Assembly: GCA_006386115.1 (NCBI GenBank)
Contig: VFIW01000003.1
Coordinates: forward strand, 930,001 to 994,000
Origin: Globisporangium splendens
Lineage: Eukaryota; Oomycota; Peronosporomycetes; Pythiales; Pythiaceae
DNA: 64,000 nucleotides
Direction: 5' to 3'
The notes under the pieces are model-generated. The model was given only the letters and a program-made list of their open reading frames with translations. It was not told where the DNA came from and did not search any database. Position numbers and translations under genes: made by a program. Below are positions 20,942 to 33,728 of this stretch, one piece after another. Position 1 is the first letter of the stretch. Each line of letters starts with the position of its first letter.

Positions 20942-23501
20942 CTACTCATCGTTAGCATTTGCATCCACTTCGCCGTCTCCTTTCTGAAGGATTTGCTGAC
21001 TGAGCGACTTCAATCGTCGCGCATCGAATCGCTCTGCGAAATCCAGACACGCTGACAGGGAATCAGGATCTAATTGCGGTAAGATCTCTGCTAGCTGCCG
21101 TTCGCAGAGACTCGCCAAGTAGTTCAGACCGATGAGACTCGCTCCGACGTACAGCTCCATCATGTCGTTCGGATCCAGGTCTTTCAAGAGTTCAAAGGAA
21201 CCCGTGTAAATCCACAACAGCAGGTTTTTGAACGCATCCAGCGATACGCCATCGTGGTGCATGTAATGGAGCTCTATCTCGTGAAGCTTGCCCCCAGACG
21301 ACGACGAGCTGTTGATGTAGCTCGCGCCTTCGCTGAATCCGCCCGTGAACATTGTGCGGAAGTAGTCCACTTGGGAAAGTACGGCTTTGTGACCAGGTAA
21401 ACGCTCAAAGTGCTTCTTCGTTGGCTCATCTTCACTAGAAGGTACTTGCTCGCTCTCCTCTTCGATTGGCCACAGGAACTCGACGTCTGCAAAAGTCGGA
21501 GAAAGCACCATGTGCTGCATATCGTTCCCGAATTGGCGGATCTCGTCCGACAAATCGACATTCTCTTGACGCTGTTTTCGCCACGTATCTTGGCATTCAT
21601 ACGCCAACTCGTCGTGGCAAACGCGAGTCGCAAAGTCTGCTAATGCCTTGCGCTTGTGGCTTGGGATCTCGACGCGGTTCGTGTACAAGTAGAAAAGGAA
21701 AGAGCGGAAGACCTGACCGTCGACGTCTTTGAATTCGTCGACCACAAAGATCTTCGAGTCGCTTTTGTCTGGTGTCGTGATGTCAGCGTCAACGTCCACG
21801 TTGGAAGACATGATCACACGCAACAAGCCTTTCAAGTACCCGCTTCGAGCGCACACGACGACTTGGTGCGCTCTTTCACGCGCATTGCCGTTGTTGACGA
21901 TGAACTCAATGTCGGCAAACTCCGAAGACTTCAACACTTGATCGTATCGCAGAGAATAGTGGCACCCGCGAGGTTTCACCACCGCCGCACCGTGGTTCGA
22001 GCCTGCACCCACGTGGGTCGCGGTATTGTCTTTCAAGCCAAAGATTTTCTGCGGATGCACGGAATGCTGGAACTTGCCGACGCCGAGGATGCCGAACGCA
22101 TTCCACCCCCAAGAGTACACGTTGCCGTCCACTGCCAATGCAAATGTGCTGTGCGAACTGCACGCCACGCTCTTCACGCGCACATTCTGAGATCTTAATG
22201 ACTCCTGAACGCGTGGGAAAAAGTAGTGCGAGCCGCGCTGGAGATCGTAAAACATCTCACCAGCACCGTGCTGTCCGTACTCACTATGACCCCAGGTATA
22301 CACGAGACCATCGGTTGTGACCGCGACACTGTGGTGACTACCAGCAGCGATAGACATAACGGGCTCCGCGATCTCGATGCTCATGGGCAGCCACGAAATG
22401 TTGATTCCAGAGCCCAATTGACCCAGAATGCCGAGACCCCACGAAAAGCAAACGCCCGATCGCTGCTCATTTTCCGCGTCTAGGCGCGAACACGCGAGAG
22501 AGTGCTGCTGCCCACACGCAATGTGTTCGATGAAGTACCCTTCCAGTGCCTTCACCTTCTGAAATGCCGCAGAGTTGCGGCGAGAACCAGACCCCAACTG
22601 CCCATTGTCATTGTAGCCGCAGCTAAACACAGCGCCACACGAGCTCGAAGCCAACGAATGCGCGAACCCCGCTGCGATGTTCACAATCGTGACTTTTGAC
22701 AATGATAGACACAGCCTCGGCACGAAGCACGGGTGTCGAACTGTCTGCACATTGCCTTGGACAACTTCTTGTGGGACTTCCGCGCCTTCCATCAAGCTAG
22801 ATTCGTAGACGCGTTCCGAGTCACGCATCAACCGCGCCATGATATTGTCCGTCATGTTCTCACGCAAAGCACGCGGCGACATGGCTTCTTGCTGCATACC
22901 AGCGAGCGACACGGACGCGTGATCGAAGATATCGCTTCGAACCTTGCGCGTCTCTGGGAGAAGCCCCCACATAAACACCTCCCCTGTGACCGAGAGCGCG
23001 AGCGAGTGCATTTCACCGCACGACACTTTCTTGATCATCTGACCATCGAGCGTTGTCACGCGCTGTGGCAAGCGCACCAACTGGTCTTGCCGCTTTCCCA
23101 GCCCCAGCTGCCCTTCTTTGCCTCGACCCCTGCGGCAGAATATTGCAGCAATATCGTGAGCTCCATTATGCATACGCCTACCAGACATGGGTACATTCCG
23201 GAAACTCACCAAGCGAACACGTCGCCAAACTCGTTCACAGCCAGACTGTGGTTTTCTCCCGCGGAGAAATCCACGATCACTTGGCCATTGAGCGCATCTA
23301 CTTTACGCTGCCATGTAAAGACACACACAAGAAATCGGCATGAGCATCGCGTGGTCACACGGGTCAATTGCATAATTCCATTAGCAGATACCACAGAGCA
23401 GTCGGCTTCAGACAGCAACGTACCACATCGAAGAGCTCCTTGGTGTCCTCGTCGAGCCCCAACTGCTGGGACGAGTTGCAGCCCCACACGTACAGCGCCA
23501 T
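20942..23501 (-). CDS. RCC1-repeat protein with two C-terminal BTB/POZ domains
   Basis: Three exons: 23501-23424, 23307-23210 and 23129-20942, with introns of 116 and 80 bp, giving 787 aa. The joined N-terminus reads MALYVWGCNSSQQLGLDEDT, then RKVDALNGQVIVDFSAGENH, then AWGRGKEGQLGLGKRQDQL, so each join restores an RCC1 blade. RCC1 repeats (SWGLGILGQLGSG, YTWGHSEYGQHGAG, YSWGWNAFGILGVG) fill about residues 1-440. The first BTB follows (SSEFADIEFIV, about 450-560) and then a second (SPTFADVEFLW...LPGHKAVLSQVDYFRTMF, about 600-740). The C-terminal helix is BACK-like. RCC1-BTB proteins are typically adaptors, often for Cul3 ubiquitin ligases; the substrate is unknown. Confidence 0.88.
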
Positions 23502-24750
23502 TCACTTGTAGCACACAGCAACAGCAATGGGGAATTGGGCAGCGGAGTGCGCGGGAGAACGGAGATTGGGGACTGATCTTCTTTTGTTCTCTTGCTGAGC
23601 TGGTCGAGCGTCACGCCATCTACGCAATCGGGCACAGTGTCTCGAAATGTATTCCGTAATTTACGCGACGGATGTCCACACTCAGACTCAAAAAGGGTAG
23701 CATTATAACTTACCGTAAAATACGGTGGTCGTCGAGCAGAATGATGGTCGTTGCTCTTATGAAGAAGACAAGAAAATGGCCGCACTTCACTCTGCTTCCT
23801 GTCGCAATCGGTCGTTTATGCCCTGTGGCGCGCAACACTAATGCGTCCATTGTGCCACTGCTTCCTCGTGCTAATGGCCATGTTTGGGGCCATTATCTTG
23901 CTGAAAGAATGGATGCTTTTTCCGCACAGGATGCATCCATTTTTTCCCTTTGAAAATTGTACCCAAGTGGCAGAACGGCGTCTGTTTCGAGTGAGCTGCT
24001 GGTGCGAAACAATTCGCGGAAGAACGCGTTCCAACCCATTTCTCATGGCCAAACAGGCAGAGCGAGCTCAGCTGCGCTCTCTCTGTCCAACGTTGCGAAA
24101 CATCGCCAGGTATTGTTGTACTTCTGCTGATGCCCCATCTATTCATTCGTTTCAAAGTGCAGTGAGGCAACAAGGAAAATGACTTGGCTTTAGTATGATT
24201 TCATTGTTCTTGCGCATGAGAACGAACACCTGGGTACCAAAGAAAAATCCATTGTGTGGATCGACATGGATAGCATGGTGAACCAAAGTGTGACGAGAAA
24301 ATGCCAACCCATGCATGCACAATGGTCCATGATGCATGTAAATGTAGCTGGGTCTTCACAAACGCGTCGCTCTCCGCGTAGCTTCATGAGAGGCACAGAC
24401 TGACCGATTGAGGCGTCTTTAAGCCGACGCATTTGGTTGCTGCTGCCAGATCGTGCACAGAAATCGCGACACTTGCTCAAATATGTGCTACAGGTAGACT
24501 AAGAGCTCTACGTCGATGTTCAACAGAACGATGATGGTTCTTTCTCAAATGGGTGGTGTTAAAAAACACCAGGAATATAGGAGCGATTGCATTCCGCTGC
24601 ATTCATATCGAGGCGCACTCTGTGCGAACCAATCGATCAAACCAAGCTAGAAATACAGCACACTCGAACACGACAAATGAGCTCGTCCCATCTGCTTGCA
24701 AACGATCCGCAATCTCGCTGCTGACCGATGTAAGGCTAAACACAAGATGT
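23502..24750. other. Intergenic, no gene recognised
   Basis: Short frames only, in both strands. The stretch 23750-24180 has mirrored Cys/His-rich frames without a domain pattern. Nothing else is supported. Confidence 0.4.
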
Positions 24751-25092
<342 letters not shown>

Positions 25093-25097
25093 TTACT

Positions 25098-25118
25098 GGC
25101 GTATTGCAGAATGAGGAG
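25098..25118 (-). promoter_or_regulatory. Initiator-type core promoter of histone H4
   Basis: The minus strand reads CTCCTCATTCTGCAATACGCC, matching the initiator TCATTYY exactly and the following CAWTTTNYY partly. The position, 36-56 bases before the ATG, fits a short 5' leader. Confidence 0.6.
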
Positions 25119-26341
25119 CTCCAGTGCGTACTGTGCAGGTGCGGAAAGGGGCGAGTCCAAACACTTCGCGCCTTTTTCTCTCGACAGTGATAGGGAAAAG
25201 GGGGAGGACAACTCCACAATCTCTGAGGACGCGTGCTCTAGTCGCTTATTGGATGCGATTGCATCAAATTGGATAGACGCTATTTGATTGGCGGGATATT
25301 GAATACACGTGAGATGTGATTGGCTGACGATTGCCAAGATGCGTTTTGTCACAATCGTCACCAGCTGATTGCTAACTTAGATGGCAATTGTTGACTTTGG
25401 ACATTGAATCGGTTGCATGGGAACAGAGCCAAGGTCTCACCTGCGCACCTCCGATTGACTGAAAAGTGCAAGGATCTGGTCTCCACACGCCACAAGTGGG
25501 TGTCCTTCAGTTCAGACGCTGTAAAGTTGCATGTGAAAACAAGAAATTGTGGAAAGAGGTGAACTCGGGCTGTACAATATCGAAGGTACCGGGAGTACTG
25601 CAACTTGAGCGTTGTGCACTTTGTCCATCTTGTGGCAAGCGACCTCGGTGCCGTCAGTTCCAGTATTGAGAAGACTGCGGCTTCAAGCCATGGAGAGAGA
25701 GTGCGCCGTCAGCCCACAAGCCTGAATGTTGACAGCCAACTCTCGACTGTTGCGCGTGCTGGATTGGTATCTCTTAAGATCATACCCGAGGAGGTTGAAG
25801 TAGGCGAAAGAAAGATTTCTTAAGAGCGCACTAGGGCCGAGGAACTGCATATGGTGATCTACACACGCACACAAGGCGTGAGCTCTGTGCAGGTGCATGC
25901 GTGCACAGGTAGCTGTTATATTTGAGTAAATCACACTCAAATTCATACATTTGGCAGCAGTCCTGAAGTGAGACCGCAAATGTGTGACTGCGACACTGTT
26001 TCAAGCAACCAATCATCACCAATATCGTACTTAATCAAGCAAGTAAGGTAGACAACTGCAGTACAGTGAGTGTAAAGATTTTAATTAATGTGTTTCAGAG
26101 GGTATGTTGGATCCAATCTTCAACAGAATCCAAGGCAGTGTCGAAGAGCAGTCAATGGGTTCATGAACCGCTTTATGATCAAGATGTCCCATCTCGACAC
26201 CCCAAGTATTTGCACAGTCGCAAGACCAAAAATGGAAACAATCGAGTGGGTGGTCGTTAGTTCCTGTGGGTACAACAAACTGTGAGATGCTCAGAAGCCG
26301 CACATTTAAAAGGCTGCTCTTCATCAAGCTCGTCGACCATC
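25119..26341. other. Intergenic between H4 and the ABCG gene
   Basis: No coding sequence recognised. A TTTAAAAGG element at 26306-26314, about 30 bp before the ATG of the ABCG gene, could be a TATA-like element. The rest is featureless by eye. Confidence 0.4.
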
Positions 26342-28252
26342 ATGACTGCCTCTGCTTCCGACGATGTGCTTGCAATGGAGGAAGGTTCGTCTTGTCCCCA
26401 GACTCCTCGACCGGATTACGTGGAAGTGTCGTCACCAATATCGAGTCGTGACGTTCGCGTTGGAATTCGTCCCACGACACCAGTCCCATTTCGACCAGAG
26501 TTCACGCTGAGCTGGGTGAACGTGACGTTTTCGGTGCCAACGAAGGCAAAGAAAAGAGTGAAATCGGTTGGAGATCCAAGCAGCAAGCGTGTGATCTTGA
26601 AAAATGTATCAGGGCGATGTGCTGCTGGTGAGCTCACTGCAGTCACGGGACCGTCTGGAAGCGGCAAGACGACGCTGCTCGACATCTTGGCTGACCGAGT
26701 CCGCTCCGGTGAACTGGAAGGAAGCATCGAGGTAAACGGTGCCAAGAGGGATCCGTCCACGTTTCGAGCAATTGCGAGTTATGTTGCGCAGGAAGATACC
26801 CTTCTTGGTTCATTCACGGTGATAGAGACGCTGGTGATGGCGGCAAAGCTCAGTCTTCCAAGTGCAGTGACGAACGCGATGATCCATGACCGCGTCGAGA
26901 CCGTTCTCGACGACATGGGGCTTCGCAATTGCGCGAACACGGTTGTCGGGGACACATTCCGGAAAGGCATCTCTGGTGGTCAAAAGCGTCGCCTGAGTAT
27001 GGCGATCGAGTTGTTATCCAATCCATCGATCTTGCTGCTTGACGAGCCAACGTCGGGTCTGGATTCAACCTCGGCATACAACATCATGAAGCTCATCCAG
27101 AAGCTCTGCCGAGAGGAAGGTAAAACGGTGATCTGTACGATCCACCAGCCGTCGTCGCTCGTGTACGAGATGTTTTCCAGCATCGTGGTTCTCAGTGCAG
27201 GTGAGACCGTATATTGCGGACCCCGAGAAGACATGATCGCGCACTTCGCCTTGGCTGGCTACGATTGCCCCGAGTATTCGAATCCTGCAGAATACTCCAT
27301 CGAGCTCGTCAATGCTGACTTTGAAGGCCATGGCGATATCCGATCACTGATCATTGATTTCGAGCAGAGCGCAATTGCAAAGGCGCTCTCAGCTCAAATC
27401 GAAAAAGACAGAGCTGGTGGTGCGAAAGCATTCCTGGGACCCAAGCGTCGTAGAGATAAAGCGTCTCCATGGCGCCAATTCCTGGTGCTGCTGCAGCGCA
27501 ACTCGCTCAACAACGTGCGCAATCCCGGCATTTTTTTGGTGCGTGTCGTCATGTACACGGCACTTGCAACGATATTCGGCACGATTTTCCTCTACACCAA
27601 CAAGAACATTAGCGACAATGATATCTCGGTGCTGCTTTTCGGTGCGCACGCCTTTTTCGTGTTCATGTCAGTCGCTGTGGTGCCGTTTTTCGTCGAAGAA
27701 CGCGCAGTTTTCCTTCGAGAACGAGTGAACAGCTCGCTCAATGTGTTCAGCTTCGTCGTGGCCAATTTCGTCGCTGCGATCCCTGGCATCTTGGCGATGT
27801 CGCTGATTGTCTCGTGTCTCATCGTGTTCCTTGGGGGCTTGAAGTGCTTTGGCTATTATCTCCTGAACATCTTTCTGTCCATGCTAGTCGCGGAATCCAT
27901 GATGCGTGTCGTCGGAGCTGCGGTGCCGCATGGAATCATCGGACTGGCTATCGGTGCGAGTATCTTTGGGTTCTTCATGCTTTGCGAGGGTTTCATGGTT
28001 CCGAAGCGCTCGATTCCGGATTATTGGATTTGGGGTCACTACCTCGCATTCCACACGTACGCGTTTCAGACGTTTATGCACAAGCAGTTCATGCCAGACG
28101 ACGAAAATGCGCCCGTTCCTGCGATCTTGACGCGCATGGGACTCACAGACGTGCAGCCTGATCGCAATATGGGGATCTTGGTCGGATACGCTATTGGCCT
28201 CGAGGTGATCTTTGGGATGATAGTGTACTTTGTGCACACAGGACGACGGTAA
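26342..28252 (+). CDS. ABCG-family half-transporter (white/brown complex type)
   Basis: Single-exon gene of 636 aa. The start MTASASDD is the first ATG of the frame. Cytosolic nucleotide-binding domain first (about 50-300): Walker A GPSGSGKTT, signature GISGGQKRRLS, Walker B ILLLDEPTSGLD, H-loop CTIHQPSS. Then an ABC2-type membrane domain with about six helices (about 375-636), including the ABCG extracellular region before the last helix and a C-terminal FVHTGRR. Half-transporters must dimerise and export lipids or hydrophobic compounds at the plasma membrane. It is a clear paralogue of the four palindrome-borne ABCG genes (39504, 42171, 51453, 54111) and the closest relative in this window of the decayed copy at 47409. 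It lies outside the amplified region. Confidence 0.95.
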   Translation: MTASASDDVLAMEEGSSCPQTPRPDYVEVSSPISSRDVRVGIRPTTPVPFRPEFTLSWVNVTFSVPTKAKKRVKSVGDPSSKRVILKNVSGRCAAGELTAVTGPSGSGKTTLLDILADRVRSGELEGSIEVNGAKRDPSTFRAIASYVAQEDTLLGSFTVIETLVMAAKLSLPSAVTNAMIHDRVETVLDDMGLRNCANTVVGDTFRKGISGGQKRRLSMAIELLSNPSILLLDEPTSGLDSTSAYNIMKLIQKLCREEGKTVICTIHQPSSLVYEMFSSIVVLSAGETVYCGPREDMIAHFALAGYDCPEYSNPAEYSIELVNADFEGHGDIRSLIIDFEQSAIAKALSAQIEKDRAGGAKAFLGPKRRRDKASPWRQFLVLLQRNSLNNVRNPGIFLVRVVMYTALATIFGTIFLYTNKNISDNDISVLLFGAHAFFVFMSVAVVPFFVEERAVFLRERVNSSLNVFSFVVANFVAAIPGILAMSLIVSCLIVFLGGLKCFGYYLLNIFLSMLVAESMMRVVGAAVPHGIIGLAIGASIFGFFMLCEGFMVPKRSIPDYWIWGHYLAFHTYAFQTFMHKQFMPDDENAPVPAILTRMGLTDVQPDRNMGILVGYAIGLEVIFGMIVYFVHTGRR

Positions 28253-28912
28253 AAGAGAACGAGCCAACTACCAAATGGACAGCGCACAACATTAGTAAGC
28301 AACAGCAAAATGGCAATTTATGATCAGACATCAAAAAGCTATGCCGGCTTTCTGGGGACTTCGAGGTCGTGCGCTGTCCGTTGCTCCAACGAACGTCGGC
28401 TCGCCTGCCCTCACACTGCGCACTCGTGACCAGAGACCCGCTCTTGCAACGACGTTGCTGGTTCAATCCGTCCACTTGGTGTGGTCGCCCCACTCTGTGC
28501 ATCTCTGTGATACGCGAAAGGACGGAAAACCCTTCTCCACAATAGGGTCATGAAAATACCTCTCTATATATGCTACAGAGGTTGGAACATCAAGAATGAA
28601 GGTTACCTGTAAATAGAGTGTACCACGCATTGTCAGGTGCCAAACTTTTGGTTTGTGTGAAAATAGCGTGGTGAAAGTCACACATGCGACCAGTCTTGTC
28701 AAACGACACGTTAAACTAGGATATCCTCTCACAATGTATTTTTTTCTCGTTTTCAAACTTTTGAAAGCGCGCGCACCAGGAAGGAGCGCAGGACGGAAGC
28801 CGAGAACGCATCTGCGTGAGCGATTTCTCTCTCTATCGCTGTGTGAACGAAGGCGCCAGACCCCATACGTGTGTGCGCTCAGAGGCAAAGAAAGCGCATC
28901 AACCCAAGAGCC
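28253..28912. other. Intergenic/5' region of the INCENP-like gene
   Basis: No credible gene. The last 80 bp are pyrimidine-rich and then GC-rich, as in a 5' leader. Confidence 0.4.
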
Positions 28913-31900
28913 ATGGGGGACGCCGTGCTGCGCGTGCAGAAGCACCTGCAGGCGCTCTCGCGCGAGAACTTTGCGAGCGTCGAGGATGCGCACGGCCGCA
29001 GCGTCGAGTGGCTTCGCGACGAACTGCACAAGATCTGCTCCGAGATCGGCATTGCCGTTAAATTGGATCTCAAGCGTCCGACGCCCATGACGTATTCAAG
29101 GTAAGAGTGCATATATTCATGACCTGCATGATGTGATGGAGGCGATTAACCTGCCGACTGCATGTGTTGTGTCTATGATGTGCATGTGTGCTTAGTGAGT
29201 ACACGCTGGCAGTGAAGAAGCAGAAAGTCGATCATGCGGAGACAGGGAAGGTTGAGACAAAGATGCCTACGGAAAGTATGGCCGCGAAGAAATCGGGCGC
29301 TGCCGTGGCAAAGAGTAGCGACAAGACCACAAATGCTGCTACTCCCGGCTCTGCTCAGGATAAAAAGGCAACAGTGGTCAAGAAAATCGTCAAGCGGATA
29401 CGAAAAGTGATGAAGCCGAAGGCGCTGGCCGACAGCAGACGCAATGTGAAGAAACACGAGAGGAAAGAGCCCATTGATCCGATCAATATGCGCGTCGTGG
29501 AATTGCGTGCTGAACTGAAAAGACGAGGACTCAAGTCTGCTGGTTTGAAAGCAGTTCTAGTGGATCGGCTCTTGGAAGCGATTGAAGAAGAAGACAATAG
29601 TGACAGCGACGATGTCGTGGAAATGGAAGAAGTCGACGAGGAGTACGAAGTCGAGGAGGAGGTGGAAGCTGAAACCAGTCCAGACTTGTCGAAAAGCGTG
29701 CTTGCCGAAACTACTGCAGGACAAAGAACCAACACCGCGGCGATGGCTAGACCAAATACCGCAGCGCGATCTTCGCAAGAGAAGGCGACTCAAGATGCTG
29801 AACGCTCATCAGATCGATCTTCAAACGAGAAATCGAAGAAAAACGACGAGATTGTCCGAGAAAGCGACGTCGGGGTCGAAGAAGTAGCTTCGTCAAGCAA
29901 ATTACATGATGCTAGAAAAGATGATGACAATACTGTATCTACGGAGGCTGAGGACTCACTGCCAGCGCAGACCTCATCTATCCATACCAAAGCACTCATC
30001 ATGGCTGCGAACACATCGTCTGCAAAGAATGCGTCCTCGATCGTCTCTGGAAATACCCAGCTCTCTGAGACCCAACGACGTAAACGTTCGAATGAAGCCC
30101 AAAATGAGTCAACCAGTCGGAGTGCCACGCAAAGCACTGAATTGGAACGTTTGCCTGCTGCATCACACCGTCAAGAAGATTCTATTACCGGTGAGACCGA
30201 TACGTCCGATTTGTCTATGGAGTCGGGAAATAAGTCTGTGAAGCAGCCCTCGTTTAGGACTCGGAACGAAGATGTCAGCATGGCAGGTTCAACTATCTCG
30301 GACGACAGTACCCAGGACAAGAAGGCGTTCTTGAAAGTCAGCTTTGCGTCAAGAAGTGACGATTCGATTGTTCCAGATTCTCAAGCTGAACAAACAATAT
30401 CTTCAAGCTCAGCAACTTCGATCGACTCTGCCAGCCGATCGCGGTCTCTGTCTTTACCGCAATCCAGCTCGATCAGCGAAGCGAATCCAGTGACTCCGAG
30501 TGCTCAGGGAACAAATTTCTCGTCTGAAGAAACGGAGTCGGACCGAAGGATAACTTCTCAGTCAATTGGTGGATCGACGTTGTCCGAGCACGACCGAAGA
30601 AAACTAGAGCACCAGCTGCATGTTGAACGGGAAGCTCAGCGACTTCGTATTGCGGCGAAACTATCTGCGAAAAAGAGATTCGAGGAAGCTAAACTGAGCA
30701 GCTCGTTCTGGTCGAGAAGAGATCAGACGAAGAACCAGACGCAAACCATCTCGCCTCCAGAAGTTCCCACAAGCAGTGCTGCGCAACCCGCTGCGACTGA
30801 GGTGGTAAGCATTAAGGTGGAACCATCAATCCCGCTCTCAACTTCCAACCGAAGATTTTCTGATTCCAATCGCAGACTGTCTACTTCAAGTCGCAGGGAG
30901 TCCCTATCCAGCCGAAGAGAATCTTTGTCCAAGCGAAGAGACTCTGGTGCTTCGGCCAAGTCTTCTGGATCGTCGAAGTCTGGGACTGAAGGAAATGCAA
31001 AGTCGACCTCGGCTTCAGCTACCGGTGCTCGCAAACTCACAAATCTTGTCAGCGATTTGCATTCATTTACAGATCTTGTGGAAAAAGAAAACGCAAGCGC
31101 GTCCACTATGAACGTGGCTCGCAGTGCACCCGTGGTGAGTGCTCTCAAGTTGGCAGAGAAGAGCCGATTGCTGGAGCAGAAGAAGAACTTGGAAAAGATG
31201 AAGCGAAAAGAAGCTCTGATGAAGAAATACGAAGAGCAGAGAAAGCTGGACGAAGACAAAAAGAAAAAGGCGGTTAGCATCAAAGAAAAAACCGAGCGTG
31301 AAGCCAAACTGAAGCGTGAGCAAGAAAAGTTGAACGAGAAAAAGCAACGAGAGGTCGAGTTAGCGAAACGAAGACATCAAAAGCTGCAAGAAATGCGTGC
31401 AGGTTTGGAGAAAAAGCGAGCGATGCTTGCAGCTGAGAAAGAAGGTATGAAGAAGGCGGCGATGGCGAACACCGCGCCGTCAACTCGAAGACTTTCTTCT
31501 TCATCCTCGACTTCCCAGGCATCAAAATCGAGTGCGCCTATTGCTCCGCAAACAAAGCCAATTACAGCACCACAACAGGCTTCATCGAAGTCGGCGACTG
31601 CTCTTCAACAAGCTAAATCTGCTGGAACTGAGCAAGGAATGAAGTCGACGGCACCGCCGCCAAAGCCCACCAAACCGGCAAAACCTGCAGTCGCTCCTTT
31701 ACAGCAAGCAACTCTCGAGCCAATCGACCGAACGACAAAGACCACCAAACTGGCAAATCCTGAAGTCGCTCCTCCACAGCAGACAACTCCTGAGCCAGGT
31801 GACAAACCAGCTGATACTAGCACTTACGACATGTCTGACAACGGCGACGACTCGGAGAGTGATGAAGACTCTGATGAGAAACACAATAGCAAGAAGATCC

Positions 31901-32151
31901 CAAAATGGGCTCAGAAAGAAAACTTGGAGAAGACCTTGCGTGCTCAGTTTGGCCCGAATGCGACTGATCCTTCGCCAGCAATTTTCCCCGACTTTGTCGA
32001 TACGTGCGATCTTGAAGCAATCTTCCAGCCAACGGATGTGCGAAAGAAGAAGCGGTTCCAGAAGCGCTCGAGTAGTGGCAACTGGTTTGGCGATCGACCG
32101 ACAGCAAGGGAGAAAGCACTATACAAGCGCGACATGGGATATCTTCGTTGA
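28913..32151 (+). CDS. INCENP-like chromosomal passenger complex scaffold with a SAP domain
   Basis: Two exons: 28913-29100 and 29196-32151, with a 95-bp intron (GTAAGA...TGCTTAG, phase 2), giving 1047 aa. The N-terminal helix (VEWLRDELHKICSEIGIAV, about 30-50) resembles the part of INCENP that binds Survivin and Borealin. A canonical SAP motif follows at about 158-195 (MRVVELRAELKRRGLKSAGL), a DNA/chromatin-binding helix pair. The centre is a long Ser-rich disordered region. At about 720-810 lies a highly charged single alpha-helix or coiled coil rich in K and E. The C-terminus has the features of the Aurora-B-binding IN-box: IPKWAQKENLEKTL, FPDFVDTCDLEAIF, then RSSSGNWFGDRPTAREKALY, including the Ser run and Trp. 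The role would be to localise and activate Aurora kinase at centromeres and the midzone. Confidence 0.75.
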
Positions 32152-32326
32152 CTGACGCAATCAATAGGTTTGGTATAACGCAATTATTAATATTATACTA
32201 TTTACGTGGATGTGGTTTTGCAAACTCAACTCTCGCTTTGACTAGTGGCGTGCTCATTTCAGGCAAAGCAGAAAAGCAAAGAAGCAACCCAGACAGCGAG
32301 AGAGATAAATTAATCACGGGCATTGG

Positions 32327-33728
32327 TTAAGCCGCCCGCAATGTCGAATCGTTTTTCCACTGGCGTGGAGCAGAGCTTGGTACGTTTTTCTTCTTCTCGG
32401 GGTTGCTTGCGGCGTGCTCGCGATTTGCGCGGTCAAAGTCTCGTGGCGAGGCGGTGACCGGGCAGAGACCAGAATCAGCACATCGAGAAAAGAAACTGGT
32501 ATGCTCGTCCCCCATAGCGAAGCTTCTGGAGCGTGACATTTTCGACGAGCTCGCGGGTGCTGAAGAGCTGGCTGTTTTCGGAGACGGAGCGACGCCAAAT
32601 TCTTCGAACAAGGTCGAGTTTGAAGGCGCGAGGTCGAGCCCGTTGGATGCGAAAACTTTGAAGTCACCCGATGAGAAGATGTGCAGAATGGTCTTCTCTC
32701 TGACGAGCAGGTTGATAACAAGCTGTGCGAGATTTTGGATTGTTTTTTCGACTTTCCTGGCTGATGTGTCATCTCGAGGGTGCGTGTCGAGTGCAATGAT
32801 GCAGCCCATCGGCGGTGATTGGCGTCCGGGACGGAAGATTGGCGCGGCGGAGAAAAAGTGGAAGGCGTTGTGGTCGCCTGCTTCGCAGTGTTGCTGGCCG
32901 GCAGATCGCTTCGGTTTTGACACACTGAAAGGTTCGCGGCCGACTATCGCGTTGTGACAGATCGACAAGAATGTGTCCGAGTGCAGCACACTGGTGCGAA
33001 GTCCTTTGTGTGCGATAACCCAGATATGCTGATCATTCGCAAGAACGATTGCTCCACCCTTACATTCCAGGTAGTCACCTAGCATCGAGCAAACGGAGTG
33101 GAGTTTCTGGTTACGATATTGGCTGACAATCACCTTGCACTCGGCTTCCCAGGCACGAGGAGATCCGCACGGAGTCAGCGCGGATGCGAACGAGCATGGC
33201 GAGCATGGAGCGGAGGTAGGTGATCCAAAGTCACTCGTGGCTTGCGTGAGAAAAGTCCCAGATTTGGTTCTTCGCATGCGTGACTCATACGGGGGATCAA
33301 AGGACTGTGCCAGCTGAGCAAAGTCTTGGACGAGCGAGTTTTCTCGCGTGTGATGACGGATGCATCGCGCGCAGGTGTATGCGAGGTCAACCCCCAGATG
33401 AGGCACATCGACCAAGCAGAAACCCAAGCAACGTCTACAGCAAATATCCCCGCACTGAAGAGAAAAAAATGACAAGAACCAGCGAAGGTCAGTTTATCGA
33501 CTCATCAGACAAAGCGACATTCCAGCACACAAGACGACTTACCGCGCGACAATGATGCCGTCGTCTCAGGATGTTGAACTTTTTGATGCAGATACCGCAG
33601 CGGGTTGCCTTGGAGTCGTGCTTCCAGGATGTCAGCGGGACGCCCGACACGATCTTCGGGCTGTTGTTGCTGGATCCGTTTGGATTTCCGTAATGCTCAA
33701 CGAAGGGAAACGACATTCCACCATTCAT
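32327..33728 (-). CDS. FYVE zinc finger plus GAF-like domain protein
   Basis: Two exons: 33728-33543 and 33454-32327, with an 88-bp phase-0 intron (GTAAGTCG...TTCTCTTCAG), giving 437 aa. Splicing joins RRHHCRA to CGDICC and so completes the FYVE core: WKHDSKATRCGICIKKFNIL, RRHHCRACGDICCRRC and a late CARC pair, i.e. eight zinc ligands and the R(R/K)HHCR PtdIns3P pocket. Residues about 180-330 resemble a GAF domain (MLGDYLECKGGAIVLANDQ; FFSAAPIF; GCIIALDTHPRDDTSA). The C-terminus is Ser/Pro-rich. FYVE-GAF proteins are a recurrent oomycete architecture. Endosomal membrane recruitment is expected; the ligand of the GAF-like part is unknown. Without the splice the finger would be broken, which supports the intron. 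Confidence 0.82.
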
